From assembly GCA_965363675.1 (NCBI GenBank), contig CBDTTW010000096.1, positions 1 through 11,485 of the forward strand: a stretch of DNA of 11,485 nucleotides. The letters are read 5' to 3'. The translations under genes were made by a program, and so were the position numbers. Positions 1-8,012 of the stretch are shown here, in pieces. Each line of letters starts with the position of its first letter. The first letter of the stretch is position 1. Source of the stretch: CBDTTW01 sp965363675 (GTDB lineage Bacteria; Bacteroidota; Rhodothermia; Rhodothermales; DASSAV01). The notes under the pieces were generated by a model that saw only the letters and a list, made by a program, of their open reading frames with translations, searched no databases and was not told where the DNA came from.

Positions 1-468
1 GATGCTCTCGCCCATCTTCGGCATGATGATCTCCACGTCGCCCCGGTCGGCGTCGGCGTTCTTCGGCGGAGGGGCGCTTGCCGGGGCGGCCTTGCCTTCG
101 GCGTCGTTCACGTCCGGGTCGGCCATGGCGGCGCTGCTGCCGGGGGCTTCGGGCGCCACGGTCTGCTCCGGCGCGTCCGCAGGCTCGGGCGGCGCGGCGG
201 CCTCCTCGGACGGGGGGGCGGCCTCGCCGTCGGTCTCGATGACGGCCAGCACCGCCCCCACCTGCACGGCTTCGTTCTCGGCGAAGCGCGTCTCGACGAG
301 CACCCCCGAGACCGGCGAGGGCACTTCCGTATCGACCTTGTCCGTGGTCACCTCCAGCAGCATCTCGTCGGCCTGCACGGCGTCGCCCGGCTTTTTCAGC
401 CAGTTCAGGATGATGCCTTCCGTGATGCTCTCGCCCAGTTCGGGCATCTGAACTTCAAACCTAGCCAT
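1..468 (-). CDS. 2-oxo acid dehydrogenase E2 (dihydrolipoamide acyltransferase), N-terminal part
   Basis: The gene encodes the lipoyl-bearing N-terminus of an E2 subunit, the acyltransferase core of a 2-oxo acid dehydrogenase complex in the cytoplasm. The first 156 residues are in the window and the frame runs off the left edge. Residues 1 to about 80 form a lipoyl domain that starts MARFEVQMPELGESITEG. Its lipoylated lysine is K44 in the DKVDTEVPSP hairpin. An Ala/Pro/Glu-rich flexible linker follows (about 80-140). A second lipoyl domain then begins (EIIMPKMGESI) and is cut off, so the protein has at least two lipoyl domains. The DKVDTE sequence and ELGES start fit 2-oxoglutarate or branched-chain E2 as well as pyruvate E2. 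The catalytic domain that would decide is outside the window, so no gene symbol is given. The start ATG has no Shine-Dalgarno sequence. The gene lies 123 bp downstream of pth and may have its own promoter. Confidence 0.9.
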   Translation of the reverse strand, partial: MARFEVQMPELGESITEGIILNWLKKPGDAVQADEMLLEVTTDKVDTEVPSPVSGVLVETRFAENEAVQVGAVLAVIETDGEAAPPSEEAAAPPEPADAPEQTVAPEAPGSSAAMADPDVNDAEGKAAPASAPPPKNADADRGDVEIIMPKMGESI

Positions 469-512
469 AGTCTGCGCGGGGAGAAATGCGGGGAAAATGC
501 GGCCTGAAGGTC

Positions 513-518
513 AATATA
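513..518 (-). promoter_or_regulatory. Possible -10/-7 element upstream of the E2 gene
   Basis: The 123-bp gap between pth and the E2 gene is GC-rich except for one AT-rich patch. That patch reads TATATT on the minus strand, next to the palindrome ATACGTAT (516-523). It lies about 45 bp upstream of the E2 start codon, a normal promoter distance. No convincing -35 or -33 element is visible, so this is only a candidate. Confidence 0.3.
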
Positions 519-591
519 CGTATGGCCCGGACCGAAGAAAGCCCGAACGCCCGGCGGCGTGTAGCGAGCCTGTAACGCGCCCCCGAGGCCG

Positions 592-1176
592 CTACAGGGC
601 CGGTTTGGGATTGGCGCGGTTCATGAGCGCCTCCACGCCTTCGCGCACGAACACGCGCGCCAGGTCGGCGGCGCGCGCCACGGCTTCCTCCATGACCGGC
701 TGCTCGTCGCGGGAGAAGCGCGAGAGCACGAAGTCGGCCTGGCGCCCGCGCGCGAAGTCGTTCCCGATGCCGATGCGCAGGCGCGGGAAGGCGTCCGACC
801 CGAGCCGGTCGATGATGTCCTGGATGCCGTTGTGCCCGCCGGCGCTGCCGCGTTGCCGCGCCCGGAGCACGCCCGGCCGGAGGTTCAGGTCGTCCACGAC
901 GACGAGCAAATGGTCGGGGGCCACGTCGTAGTAGCGAAGCAGGGCCTGCACGGTCTGGCCGCTGCAATTCATGTACGTCTGCGGCTTGATGAGCCCTACC
1001 GCCCGGTCTTCGAGCCGCCCCCACGCCGCCAGCGACCGCCCCTGCCCGGTCCGGTACGTAAGCCCCTCCTGCTCGGCCAGCCGGTCCACCACGGCGAAGC
1101 CGATGTTGTGGCGCGTGTGCTCGTAGGCGGCGCCGGGGTTGCCGAGCCCTACGATGAGCGCCTTCGATGCGGCCAT
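592..1176 (-). CDS. pth: Peptidyl-tRNA hydrolase
   Basis: The enzyme hydrolyses the ester bond of peptidyl-tRNAs that drop off the ribosome, recycling tRNA in the cytoplasm. At 194 residues it has the normal family length. The usual active-site residues are present by comparison with E. coli Pth: N13 (GLGNPG), catalytic H23 (TRHNIGF), N70 (YMNCSG), D95 (VVVDDLNL) and N116 (GGHNGI). It is the only gene here with a clear Shine-Dalgarno sequence, AGGAG six bases before the ATG, and this fixes the start. It lies 90 bp downstream of rplY, and an intrinsic terminator ends only about 24 bp before its start codon. Its expression therefore probably depends on read-through or on a promoter embedded in that gap. 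The order prs-rplY(ctc)-pth matches Bacillus and many other bacteria. Confidence 0.97.
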   Translation of the reverse strand: MAASKALIVGLGNPGAAYEHTRHNIGFAVVDRLAEQEGLTYRTGQGRSLAAWGRLEDRAVGLIKPQTYMNCSGQTVQALLRYYDVAPDHLLVVVDDLNLRPGVLRARQRGSAGGHNGIQDIIDRLGSDAFPRLRIGIGNDFARGRQADFVLSRFSRDEQPVMEEAVARAADLARVFVREGVEALMNRANPKPAL

Positions 1177-1199
1177 AGCTCTCCTTGCTGCGCGGCGTC

Positions 1200-1232
1200 A
1201 AAAAAGGGCGCTCGGTAGCCGTGCGCCCTTTC
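1200..1232 (-). terminator. Intrinsic terminator between rplY and pth
   Basis: Read on the minus strand this is AAAGGGCGC, an A, CGG, the loop CTA, CCG, an A, then GCGCCCTTT followed by more T. That gives a 9-bp stem, one A-A mismatch, three more pairs and a 3-nt loop, ending in a run of seven T. It begins about 35 nt after the rplY stop codon and ends 24 nt before the pth start. The plus orientation has only three T after the stem, so the minus orientation is the functional one. Confidence 0.85.
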
Positions 1233-1266
1233 TCGTGCTGCTTCCAAACGAAATTCGCGGGGGCGG

Positions 1267-1869
1267 CTACTCCTCGTCGGCCGGAGCTTCGCCTTCGGCC
1301 TCGGCGGCGCCCTCCTCCTCGGTTACGCGCGGCGCGGCCACGCTCACCAGGGGCGTTTCGAGCGGCGTCGTGAAGGTCACGTTTTCGGCCTGCACGTCCG
1401 AGAGGTGGAGCGTGTCGCCGAGGCGCATCTTCGAGATGTCCACCTCGACGGCGCTCACCATGTGGCGCGGCAGGCACGTCAGGTCTACTTCGTGGACGAG
1501 GTACTGCGTCTCGCCGCCTTCCTCGACCTGGCCGGCGGGCGTGCCGACGAACCGCAGCGGCACCGTCAGCGTGATCTTCTCGCCCGCACGAAGCACCTGG
1601 AAGTCGGCGTGCAGCGCCTTCTCGGCGCGCGCGTCGTAGACCATGTCCTTGAGGATGCAGTCCCACGAGTCGCCGCCGAGGCTCACCGTGACGCGGTGGT
1701 TCTCGTTCGTGAAGATGAGCGGCTTCAGGCTCAGGCTCGGCACCGTGAAGATGACCGGCTCGACGCCGTGCCCGTAGAGCACGCACGGGACCTTGTTTTC
1801 CCGGCGCGCGGCGCGCGCGGCCGAGCGGCCCGTCCGGCGGGGTTCTGCATTCAGCTTGATGACATCCAT
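1267..1869 (-). CDS. rplY: Large ribosomal subunit protein bL25 (Ctc/TL5 form)
   Basis: This protein binds 5S rRNA in the large ribosomal subunit. It is the long, two-domain Ctc/TL5 form of 200 residues, not the short form of about 95 residues found in E. coli. The N-terminal 5S-binding domain covers about residues 1-95, with the typical basic start (KLNAEPRRTGRSAARAARR) and VPCVLYG. The C-terminal beta domain (about 96-185) contains the family-typical stretches VPLRFVGTPAGQ and LPRHMVSAVEVDIS. The tail is strongly acidic (EEEGAAEAEGEAPADEE). The gene starts 30 bp after prs with no Shine-Dalgarno sequence, so it is probably co-transcribed with prs. It is followed by an intrinsic terminator. 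Confidence 0.97.
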   Translation of the reverse strand: MDVIKLNAEPRRTGRSAARAARRENKVPCVLYGHGVEPVIFTVPSLSLKPLIFTNENHRVTVSLGGDSWDCILKDMVYDARAEKALHADFQVLRAGEKITLTVPLRFVGTPAGQVEEGGETQYLVHEVDLTCLPRHMVSAVEVDISKMRLGDTLHLSDVQAENVTFTTPLETPLVSVAAPRVTEEEGAAEAEGEAPADEE

Positions 1870-1899
1870 GGTACAGTACGGTTTATGCGGTCAGCGCGC

Positions 1900-2844
1900 C
1901 TAGAGCACGAACAGCCGGGACACCGATTCGTGCGTATAGATTCGGTGGATGGCGTCCGCGAACAGCTCGGCGACGCTGACGACGGTGATTTTTTCGGATT
2001 CCCGTTTCAGGGGGATGGTGTCGGTCACGAAGAGGTGTTTGATCTCGGAGCTTTCGATGCGGTCGTAGGCCGGCCCGGAGAGCAGCGGGTGCGTGCAGGC
2101 GGCCATGATGTCGAGCGCGCCGGCCTGCTTGAGCGCGTGGGCGCCGCTGGTGAGCGTGCCCGCCGTGTCGATCATGTCGTCGATGAGCAGCACGTTCTTG
2201 TCGGCCACGTCGCCGATGATGTTCATCACCTCGGCGACGTTCTGGCGCGGGCGCCGCTTATCGACCAGGGCCAGCTCGGCCCCGAGCAGGCGGGCATAGC
2301 TGCGGGCCATCTTGAGCGCCCCTACGTCCGGCGCCACGACGACGAGGTTGGAGGCGTCGGACTTGGGCAGGCGTTTCGCAAAGGCGCCCGAGCCGTAAAG
2401 GTGGTCTACGGGCACGTCGAAGAAGCCCTGGATCTGCGGGGCGTGCAAATCCATCGTCAGCACGCGGTCCACGCCGGCCGTCGTGAGCATGTTCGCCACG
2501 AGCTTGGCCGCAATCGAGACGCGCGGCTGGTCCTTGCGCTCCTGCCGGGCGTAGCCGAAATAAGGCAGCACCGCCGTGATGCGCGCCGCCGAGGCACGGC
2601 GGGCCGCGTCGATCATGAGCAGCAGCTCCATCCAGTTGTCCGCCGGGGCGAACGTGCTCTGAATGATGAAAATGTCGGCGCCCCGGATCGAGTCGCGGTA
2701 GGCTACGTAAATCTCGCCGTCCGAAAATTCGGAGATTTGCACGTCGCCCAGCTCCATGTCCATACAGGCGGCGATGCGCTCGGCCAGCACGCGGTTGGAG
2801 CGGCCCGCAAACAGGGTGATCCGGTTGCTGCTGGAGAAGCGCAT
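1900..2844 (-). CDS. prs: Ribose-phosphate pyrophosphokinase (PRPP synthetase, class I)
   Basis: The enzyme transfers pyrophosphate from ATP to ribose 5-phosphate, making PRPP for purine, pyrimidine, NAD, His and Trp synthesis. Visible features, numbered from MRFSSS: the FSDGE loop (40-44), the ATP-binding segment RQERKDQPR (100-108), the metal/ribose-phosphate site MDLHAPQIQGFFD (131-143), catalytic-loop K196/R198, and the PRPP-binding signature VLLIDDMIDTAGT (218-230). The length of 314 residues is normal. An in-frame GTG at 2880 would add 12 residues (VSTPLTDAAPDF). Neither start has a Shine-Dalgarno sequence. I chose the ATG because the conserved fold begins a few residues after it, but the GTG remains possible. 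The gene lies downstream of tRNA-Gln with no visible terminator between them, and 30 bp before rplY. Confidence 0.96.
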   Translation of the reverse strand: MRFSSSNRITLFAGRSNRVLAERIAACMDMELGDVQISEFSDGEIYVAYRDSIRGADIFIIQSTFAPADNWMELLLMIDAARRASAARITAVLPYFGYARQERKDQPRVSIAAKLVANMLTTAGVDRVLTMDLHAPQIQGFFDVPVDHLYGSGAFAKRLPKSDASNLVVVAPDVGALKMARSYARLLGAELALVDKRRPRQNVAEVMNIIGDVADKNVLLIDDMIDTAGTLTSGAHALKQAGALDIMAACTHPLLSGPAYDRIESSEIKHLFVTDTIPLKRESEKITVVSVAELFADAIHRIYTHESVSRLFVL

Positions 2845-2900
2845 GAAGTCGGGCGCGGCGTCGGTCAGGGGGGTGCTCACTCGGAAACGTGGGATCGGGC

Positions 2901-2955
2901 AGCGCGGCTGCCGGGTGCGTGCGCGCCGTAAGCGCGGCAAGGGTGCGTGCGCGCC
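2901..2955. repeat. Imperfect tandem duplication in the tRNA-Gln to prs spacer
   Basis: Two copies of AGCGCGGC + 2-4 variable bases + GGGTGCGTGCGCGCC lie head to tail at 2901-2927 and 2931-2955, with a 3-bp linker. The 15-bp core is identical in both copies (2913-2927 and 2941-2955, 28-bp period). They lie in the untranslated region just upstream of prs. Function is unknown; slippage duplication of GC-rich DNA is the simplest explanation. Confidence 0.75.
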
Positions 2956-2981
2956 TCGGCCGCGCCGCATACGTCCGAAAG

Positions 2982-3052
2982 TTGCCCGGGGAGGATTCGA
3001 ACCTCCACATACGGCTCCAAAGGCCGCTGTCCTGCCATTAGACGACCGGGCA
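2982..3052 (-). tRNA. tRNA-Gln (anticodon UUG)
   Basis: The minus strand folds into a complete 71-nt cloverleaf. The acceptor stem is TGCCCGG/CCGGGCA, with the U1-A72 pair typical of tRNA-Gln. The D arm is GTC...GAC with TAATGGCAG in the loop. The anticodon stem is GCGGC/GCCGT around loop CTTTGGA, giving anticodon TTG at positions 34-36. The variable loop has 4 nt, and the T arm is GGAGG-TTCGAAT-CCTCC. The discriminator base is A. CCA is not encoded and must be added after transcription. The tRNA is 137 bp upstream of the prs ATG, on the same strand, with no terminator between. Confidence 0.96.
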
Positions 3053-3095
3053 AAACCCTGCGGGCGGCGCCGATACTTGCCGCCACAGACGGGTT

Positions 3096-3125
3096 AAGAT
3101 ACGCCCGCCTGCCCGCCGGAGTCAA
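3096..3125 (-). promoter_or_regulatory. Promoter of tRNA-Gln (and possibly prs)
   Basis: On the minus strand TTGACT (3125-3120) and TATCTT (3101-3096) are separated by 18 bp, in otherwise GC-rich DNA. This matches the -35/-10 consensus well and places transcription start about 35 nt before the tRNA. I see no comparable promoter between the tRNA and prs, so this one may also serve prs and rplY. Confidence 0.65.
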
Positions 3126-3289
3126 CGCGCCCGCCCGAGCGGCCCCGCCGGGGCGCCGCAAACTTTCACGGGCGCCGGCGGCTGCGGCAGCCCCCGATCC
3201 GTCGTAACGTAGGGCGTGGGCGCGCCTTTCTCCGGGCCGCGCGGCGTACAGGCGCAGGCGCGCGCACGCCCTTTAACCCTCTTCGTGCT

Positions 3290-4078
3290 ATGCCAGAGCT
3301 TTCCGACTATACCCCCAAAGATCGCGTCATCGGCATCATCGGCGGCATGGGGCCGTATGCCGGCCTCGACCTCGTCAAAAAAGTATTCGACCAGACGCTC
3401 GCCCATTCGGACCATGCCCACCTGCCTGTGGCGCTGCTCTCCTACCCGGAGCGCATCCCGGACCGCAGCCCGTTCCTGTTCGGCGAAACGGATCTCAACC
3501 CGGCGCCGCGCATGGCCGAGATCGTCCGCCGGCTCGAATCGGTGGGCGCCGTCGTGGCGGCCATTCCGTGCAACACCGCCCACGGCCCGGCGATCTTCGA
3601 CGCCCTGGAGCTCCTGTTGCGCGCGTCGGGCAGCCGGGTGCGGCTGCTGCACATGATCCGTGAGACGGCGCGCCACCTGCACGAGGCGTTCCCCGGCGTC
3701 CGCCGCGTAGGCATCCTCGCCACCAACGCCGTGCAGCATTTGCACCTCTACGAAGACGCCCTGCGGCAGTACGGCTTCGAGGCGTTCCACCCCAAGGAGC
3801 CCATCCAGACGGAAAAGGTCAACCGGACGATCTTCGACGAGACGTGGGGCATCAAGGGCGTCGCCAACCCGGTTTCGGAGCGGGCGCGGCGCTGCCTGCT
3901 CGACGCAATCGAGCATCTGCGCGGGCGCGGCGCCGAGGCCGTGGTGCTCGGATGCACCGAACTGCCGCTGGCGGTGCCCGAGGCCGAGTGGGCAGGCGCG
4001 GCGCTCGTCGATCCGACGGTCGTCGTGGCGCGGGCGCTCATCCGCGAGACGTACCCGGAGCAGCTCCGGCCGCTCTGA
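3290..4078 (+). CDS. Amino-acid racemase of the aspartate/glutamate racemase family
   Basis: The protein belongs to the cofactor-independent two-cysteine racemases, which interconvert L- and D-amino acids, usually aspartate or glutamate. It has 262 residues. It begins with the family motif GIIGGMGPYAGLD (15-27). Both expected catalytic cysteines are present: C94 in IPCNTAH and C222 in LGCTELPL. GILATNAVQ (about 142-150) is the usual substrate-loop region of the second domain. The substrate cannot be read from sequence. It resembles broad aspartate-racemase-type enzymes more than MurI, so a role in D-amino-acid metabolism is more likely than cell-wall D-Glu supply. The gene stands alone on the plus strand, and its stop is 10 bp from the convergent cysA stop. 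The 237-bp gap to tRNA-Gln holds the tRNA promoter; I see no clear promoter for this gene and no Shine-Dalgarno sequence. Confidence 0.9.
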   Translation: MPELSDYTPKDRVIGIIGGMGPYAGLDLVKKVFDQTLAHSDHAHLPVALLSYPERIPDRSPFLFGETDLNPAPRMAEIVRRLESVGAVVAAIPCNTAHGPAIFDALELLLRASGSRVRLLHMIRETARHLHEAFPGVRRVGILATNAVQHLHLYEDALRQYGFEAFHPKEPIQTEKVNRTIFDETWGIKGVANPVSERARRCLLDAIEHLRGRGAEAVVLGCTELPLAVPEAEWAGAALVDPTVVVARALIRETYPEQLRPL

Positions 4079-4088
4079 AGCGTGCGGC

Positions 4089-5153
4089 TCAGACGCCGGT
4101 CTGCGGGTACAGGCGCACGTTGCGCGGGGCGATGTACGCCACGTCGCCGATTTGCCAGAGGTGCTCGGCGTAGCGCGCGTGCGGCAGCTCCGCCTCGACG
4201 GGGCCGCCGGTGTCGTGGCGCTCCAGGCGCAGCCGCACGAAGGGGCCCATCAGGTTTACGTAGCGCACCGTGGCCGGCGCCGAGGGGCCGGCGCCGGGGC
4301 CGCGCGCCACGTCGATGTCGCGCGGGCGCGCCAGCGCCACGAGCGCGGGAGCCTGCGGCGCTTCGGCGGCGGGGTGCGCCCGGTGGGCCCACTCGGCCCC
4401 GTCGAACACGTTCGAGGCGCCCAGAAACTCGTACACGAACGGCGAGGCGGGATGCTCGAAGACTTCGGCGGGCGTGCCGATCTGCTCGATGCGCCCTTCG
4501 TTCATGATGACGACGCGGTCGGCCATTTCAAGGGCTTCCTCGTGGTCGTGCGTGACGAACACCGAAGTCAGGTGAAGCTGGTCGTGCAACCCCCGGAGCC
4601 ACTTGCGCAGGTCGCGGCGCACGCGCGCGTCGAGCGCGCCGAAAGGCTCGTCCAGGAGCAGCACGTTCGGCTCGACGGCCAGGGCGCGGGCCAGGGCCAC
4701 GCGCTGGCGCTGCCCGCCCGAAAGTTCGGTCGGGTAGCGGCGAGCGGCGGCGGCGAGGCCCATCAGCTCCAGCAGCTCGGTCACCCGCTGCTCGACGGCC
4801 GCGCGCGAGGGCTTCGGGCGGCTGACCGAAAGCCCGAAGGCCACGTTGTCGAACACGGTCATATGGCGGAACAGGGCGTAGTGCTGAAACACGAAGCCGA
4901 TCTTCCGGTCCTGCACGCGCTGCGCCGTCACGTCGCGGCCGTTCATGCACACGCGGCCGCCGTCCGGGCGGTCGAGGCCGGCGAGGATGCGCAGGAGGGT
5001 CGTTTTGCCGCAGCCCGAGGGCCCGAGCAGCGCCACGAGTTCGCCCTTGCGCACGTCCAGCGAGATGCCCCGCAGCACGTCTACGGCGCCGAATCGTTTG
5101 GTGATGCCCTGCGAGGCCAGTCCTAGCGCGCCGCCGTTCGTCTCGAAAGCCAT
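4089..5153 (-). CDS. cysA: Sulfate/thiosulfate ABC transporter ATPase
   Basis: This is the ATP-hydrolysing subunit of a sulfate/thiosulfate importer on the inner face of the membrane. All nucleotide-binding motifs are intact: Walker A GPSGCGKT (44-51), Q-loop Q90 (FVFQHYALFRHMTV), signature LSGGQ (144-148), Walker B LLLDEP with D168/E169, and H-loop H202. DARVRRDLRKWLRGLH and the following VTHDHEEALEMADRV are close to known CysA proteins. The C-terminal third (about 240-354) is the TOBE regulatory domain with VRYVNLMGPFVRLRLE. The 354-residue length is normal. The ATG lies one base after the sbp stop codon (TGA-C-ATG), so the two genes are almost certainly translationally coupled. The usual permease genes cysT and cysW are absent. 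Confidence 0.94.
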   Translation of the reverse strand: MAFETNGGALGLASQGITKRFGAVDVLRGISLDVRKGELVALLGPSGCGKTTLLRILAGLDRPDGGRVCMNGRDVTAQRVQDRKIGFVFQHYALFRHMTVFDNVAFGLSVSRPKPSRAAVEQRVTELLELMGLAAAARRYPTELSGGQRQRVALARALAVEPNVLLLDEPFGALDARVRRDLRKWLRGLHDQLHLTSVFVTHDHEEALEMADRVVIMNEGRIEQIGTPAEVFEHPASPFVYEFLGASNVFDGAEWAHRAHPAAEAPQAPALVALARPRDIDVARGPGAGPSAPATVRYVNLMGPFVRLRLERHDTGGPVEAELPHARYAEHLWQIGDVAYIAPRNVRLYPQTGV

Positions 5154-5154
5154 G

Positions 5155-6177
5155 TCATATCGCCCGGTTATAAATCTGATCGAAGCTGCCGCCGTCGTCG
5201 AAGTGGCGCCGCTGCGCCTCGGCCCACCCGCCGAACTGCTCGTCCACGCGGAACAGGCGCAGTTCCGGGAAGCTCTCCCGATGCCGCGCCAGCGCCTCCG
5301 GCGAGGTGGGCCGGAAGTGATGCCGCGCCGCAATCTCCTGCGCCGCCTCGCTGTACAGGTACGCCACGTACGCCTCTGCGACGGCGCGCGTGCCGTGCTT
5401 CTCCACGGCGCGATCCACGACGGCCACGGGAGGCTCGGCCAGGATGCTCACCGAGGGGATGACGACCTCGAAGCGGCCGCGCCCGAACTTCTCGGCGGCC
5501 AGAAGGGCCTCGTTCTCCCACGTGATGAGCACGTCGCCCATGCCGCGCTGCACGAAGGTGTTCGTCGAGGCGCGCGCGCCCGAGTCGAGCACGGGCACGT
5601 TGCCGAAGAGCCGCTCCACGAAGGCGCGGGCGCTGTCCGGGCTGCCGTAGCGCTGCTCGGCGTAGCCCCACGCCGCCAGGTAGTTCCAGCGGGCGCCGCC
5701 CGAGGTCTTCGGGTTGGGCGTCACGACGGAGACGCCCGGCCGCCCCAGGTCCTCCCAGTCGTGGATGCGGCGCGGGTTGCCCTTGCGCACCAGAAACACG
5801 ATGGTCGAGGTGTACGGAGCGCTGCGGTGCGGCAACCGGCTTTGCCACTGCTGCGAGAGGAGGCCGCCTTTTTTGAACAGAATGTCGATGTCGTAGGCGA
5901 GCGCGAGCGTCACCACGTCCGCCTCCAGCCCGTCTACGACGGCGCGCGCCTGCTTGCCGGAACCGCCGTGCGACTGCAAGACGCGCACCTGCTGCCCCGT
6001 CTCGCGGAGCCAGCGCGCCCCGAAGAGCGCGTTGTAGTCGTCGAAGAACTCGCGCGTGGGGTCGTAGGAGGCGTTCAGGATCTCCACGGTCTCGGCGCCC
6101 GCCTCCGCATGGCTGCGCGCGCAGCCGGCCGCCGCGAAAGCCGCCGTGAGGAGAACGATGAGCGCAGGGAGCCGCAT
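5155..6177 (-). CDS. sbp: Sulfate-binding lipoprotein of an ABC importer
   Basis: The protein captures sulfate (possibly thiosulfate) outside the inner membrane and delivers it to the importer. The chosen ATG gives a 340-residue protein with a type II signal peptide: MRLPALIVLLTAAFAAAGC, lipobox AAGC, lipidated at C19. It is therefore a membrane-anchored lipoprotein, unlike the soluble Sbp of E. coli. Sulfate-binding family stretches follow: LNASYDPTREFFDDYN, QSHGGSGKQARAVVDGLEAD, VVTLALAYDID, NPKTSGGARWNYLAAWGY and VLITWENEALLA. The open frame continues upstream to about 6324, but that extension has no signal peptide and overlaps the promoter. The gene is followed at once by cysA and preceded by a sigma-54-type promoter. 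It is divergent from a sigma-54 activator gene. Confidence 0.93.
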   Translation of the reverse strand: MRLPALIVLLTAAFAAAGCARSHAEAGAETVEILNASYDPTREFFDDYNALFGARWLRETGQQVRVLQSHGGSGKQARAVVDGLEADVVTLALAYDIDILFKKGGLLSQQWQSRLPHRSAPYTSTIVFLVRKGNPRRIHDWEDLGRPGVSVVTPNPKTSGGARWNYLAAWGYAEQRYGSPDSARAFVERLFGNVPVLDSGARASTNTFVQRGMGDVLITWENEALLAAEKFGRGRFEVVIPSVSILAEPPVAVVDRAVEKHGTRAVAEAYVAYLYSEAAQEIAARHHFRPTSPEALARHRESFPELRLFRVDEQFGGWAEAQRRHFDDGGSFDQIYNRAI

Positions 6178-6204
6178 GAGGAGAAGTGAGTTTCGGGAAG
6201 CGTC

Positions 6205-6227
6205 CGTTGCCCCGCGTATACGCAACG
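6205..6227. repeat. Inverted repeats at the sbp transcription start region
   Basis: CGTTGC (6205-6210) and GCAACG (6222-6227) form a 6-bp inverted repeat with an 11-bp spacer. The perfect 10-bp palindrome GCGTATACGC (6214-6223) lies inside it. They overlap the -12 element and the predicted transcription start of the sigma-54-type promoter, where a repressor or other regulator could bind. Function is unproven. Confidence 0.5.
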
Positions 6228-6236
6228 ATGGCGCCA
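6221..6236 (-). promoter_or_regulatory. Sigma-54 (-24/-12) promoter for sbp-cysA
   Basis: The minus strand reads TGGCGCCATCGTTGCG. Against the RpoN consensus TGGCAC-N5-TTGC it matches 10 of 11 fixed positions, with the diagnostic GG (6235-6234) and GC (6223-6222) exactly 10 bp apart. Transcription would start near 6210, about 33 nt before the sbp ATG. A sigma-54-dependent activator is encoded divergently next door, which strengthens the call. Confidence 0.75.
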
Positions 6237-6329
6237 GAGGCCGCCGAAGCCGCGATATGTGCCGGGATGAGGCTGTGCGGGCGCTTGCCGAAACCTGCGC
6301 ACCAGCGCATGAGGATTTATCCAAGAAAT

Positions 6330-6347
6330 ACCGTTATATTTAACGGT
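6330..6347. promoter_or_regulatory. Palindromic operator/enhancer candidate and embedded -7 box
   Basis: ACCGTTA-TATT-TAACGGT is a perfect 7-bp inverted repeat with a 4-bp centre, in an AT-rich island within GC-rich DNA. Its centre is about 128 bp upstream of the predicted sbp start, a typical distance for a sigma-54 activator site. Its middle (TATATTTA, 6335-6342, plus strand) also resembles the Bacteroidota -7 box TAnnTTTG, a possible promoter for the regulator gene. Binding here could therefore activate sbp and repress the regulator. Confidence 0.6.
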
Positions 6348-6352
6348 CACCC

Positions 6353-6375
6353 ATGAAATACGCTGGAAAAAATCT

Positions 6376-6391
<16 letters not shown>
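6353..6391 (+). other. Possible 12-codon upstream ORF or misframed start of the regulator
   Basis: An ATG at 6353 opens a short frame, MKYAGKNLCNCS followed by TGA, that overlaps the start of the sigma-54 regulator by 16 nt. It could be a leader peptide (two Cys codons near its end). It could also be the true start of the regulator, put out of frame by one base at the A6 run 6367-6372. Its ATG context, CCCATGAAATAC, is identical to that of the SDR gene at 8013. No direct evidence of translation is available. Confidence 0.35.
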
Positions 6392-7923
<1,532 letters not shown>

Positions 7924-8012
7924 CCGGCGCGTTTTTGCGCTCTTCCGGATCCTCGCCCCGTGCGCCGGGGTTGGCTCTTGCAGACCCACGCCCACGCCAC
8001 CCTCTTCCGCCC

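Noticed and set aside
540..575. Possible terminator after pth
   Set aside because: The GCCGGGCG/CGGGC segments pair over only three to five bases, and the T-rich part is interrupted. No convincing stem with a U tract.
3138..3160. GC-rich hairpin upstream of the racemase gene
   Set aside because: No T run follows on either strand. Such stems are expected by chance in DNA this GC-rich.
7924..8012. Possible terminator or sigma-54 promoter between regulator and SDR gene (CCCCG-TGCGC-CGGGG stem; TGGCTCTTGC)
   Set aside because: The stem is short with no T run, and TGGC and TTGC are too close together for a -24/-12 promoter.
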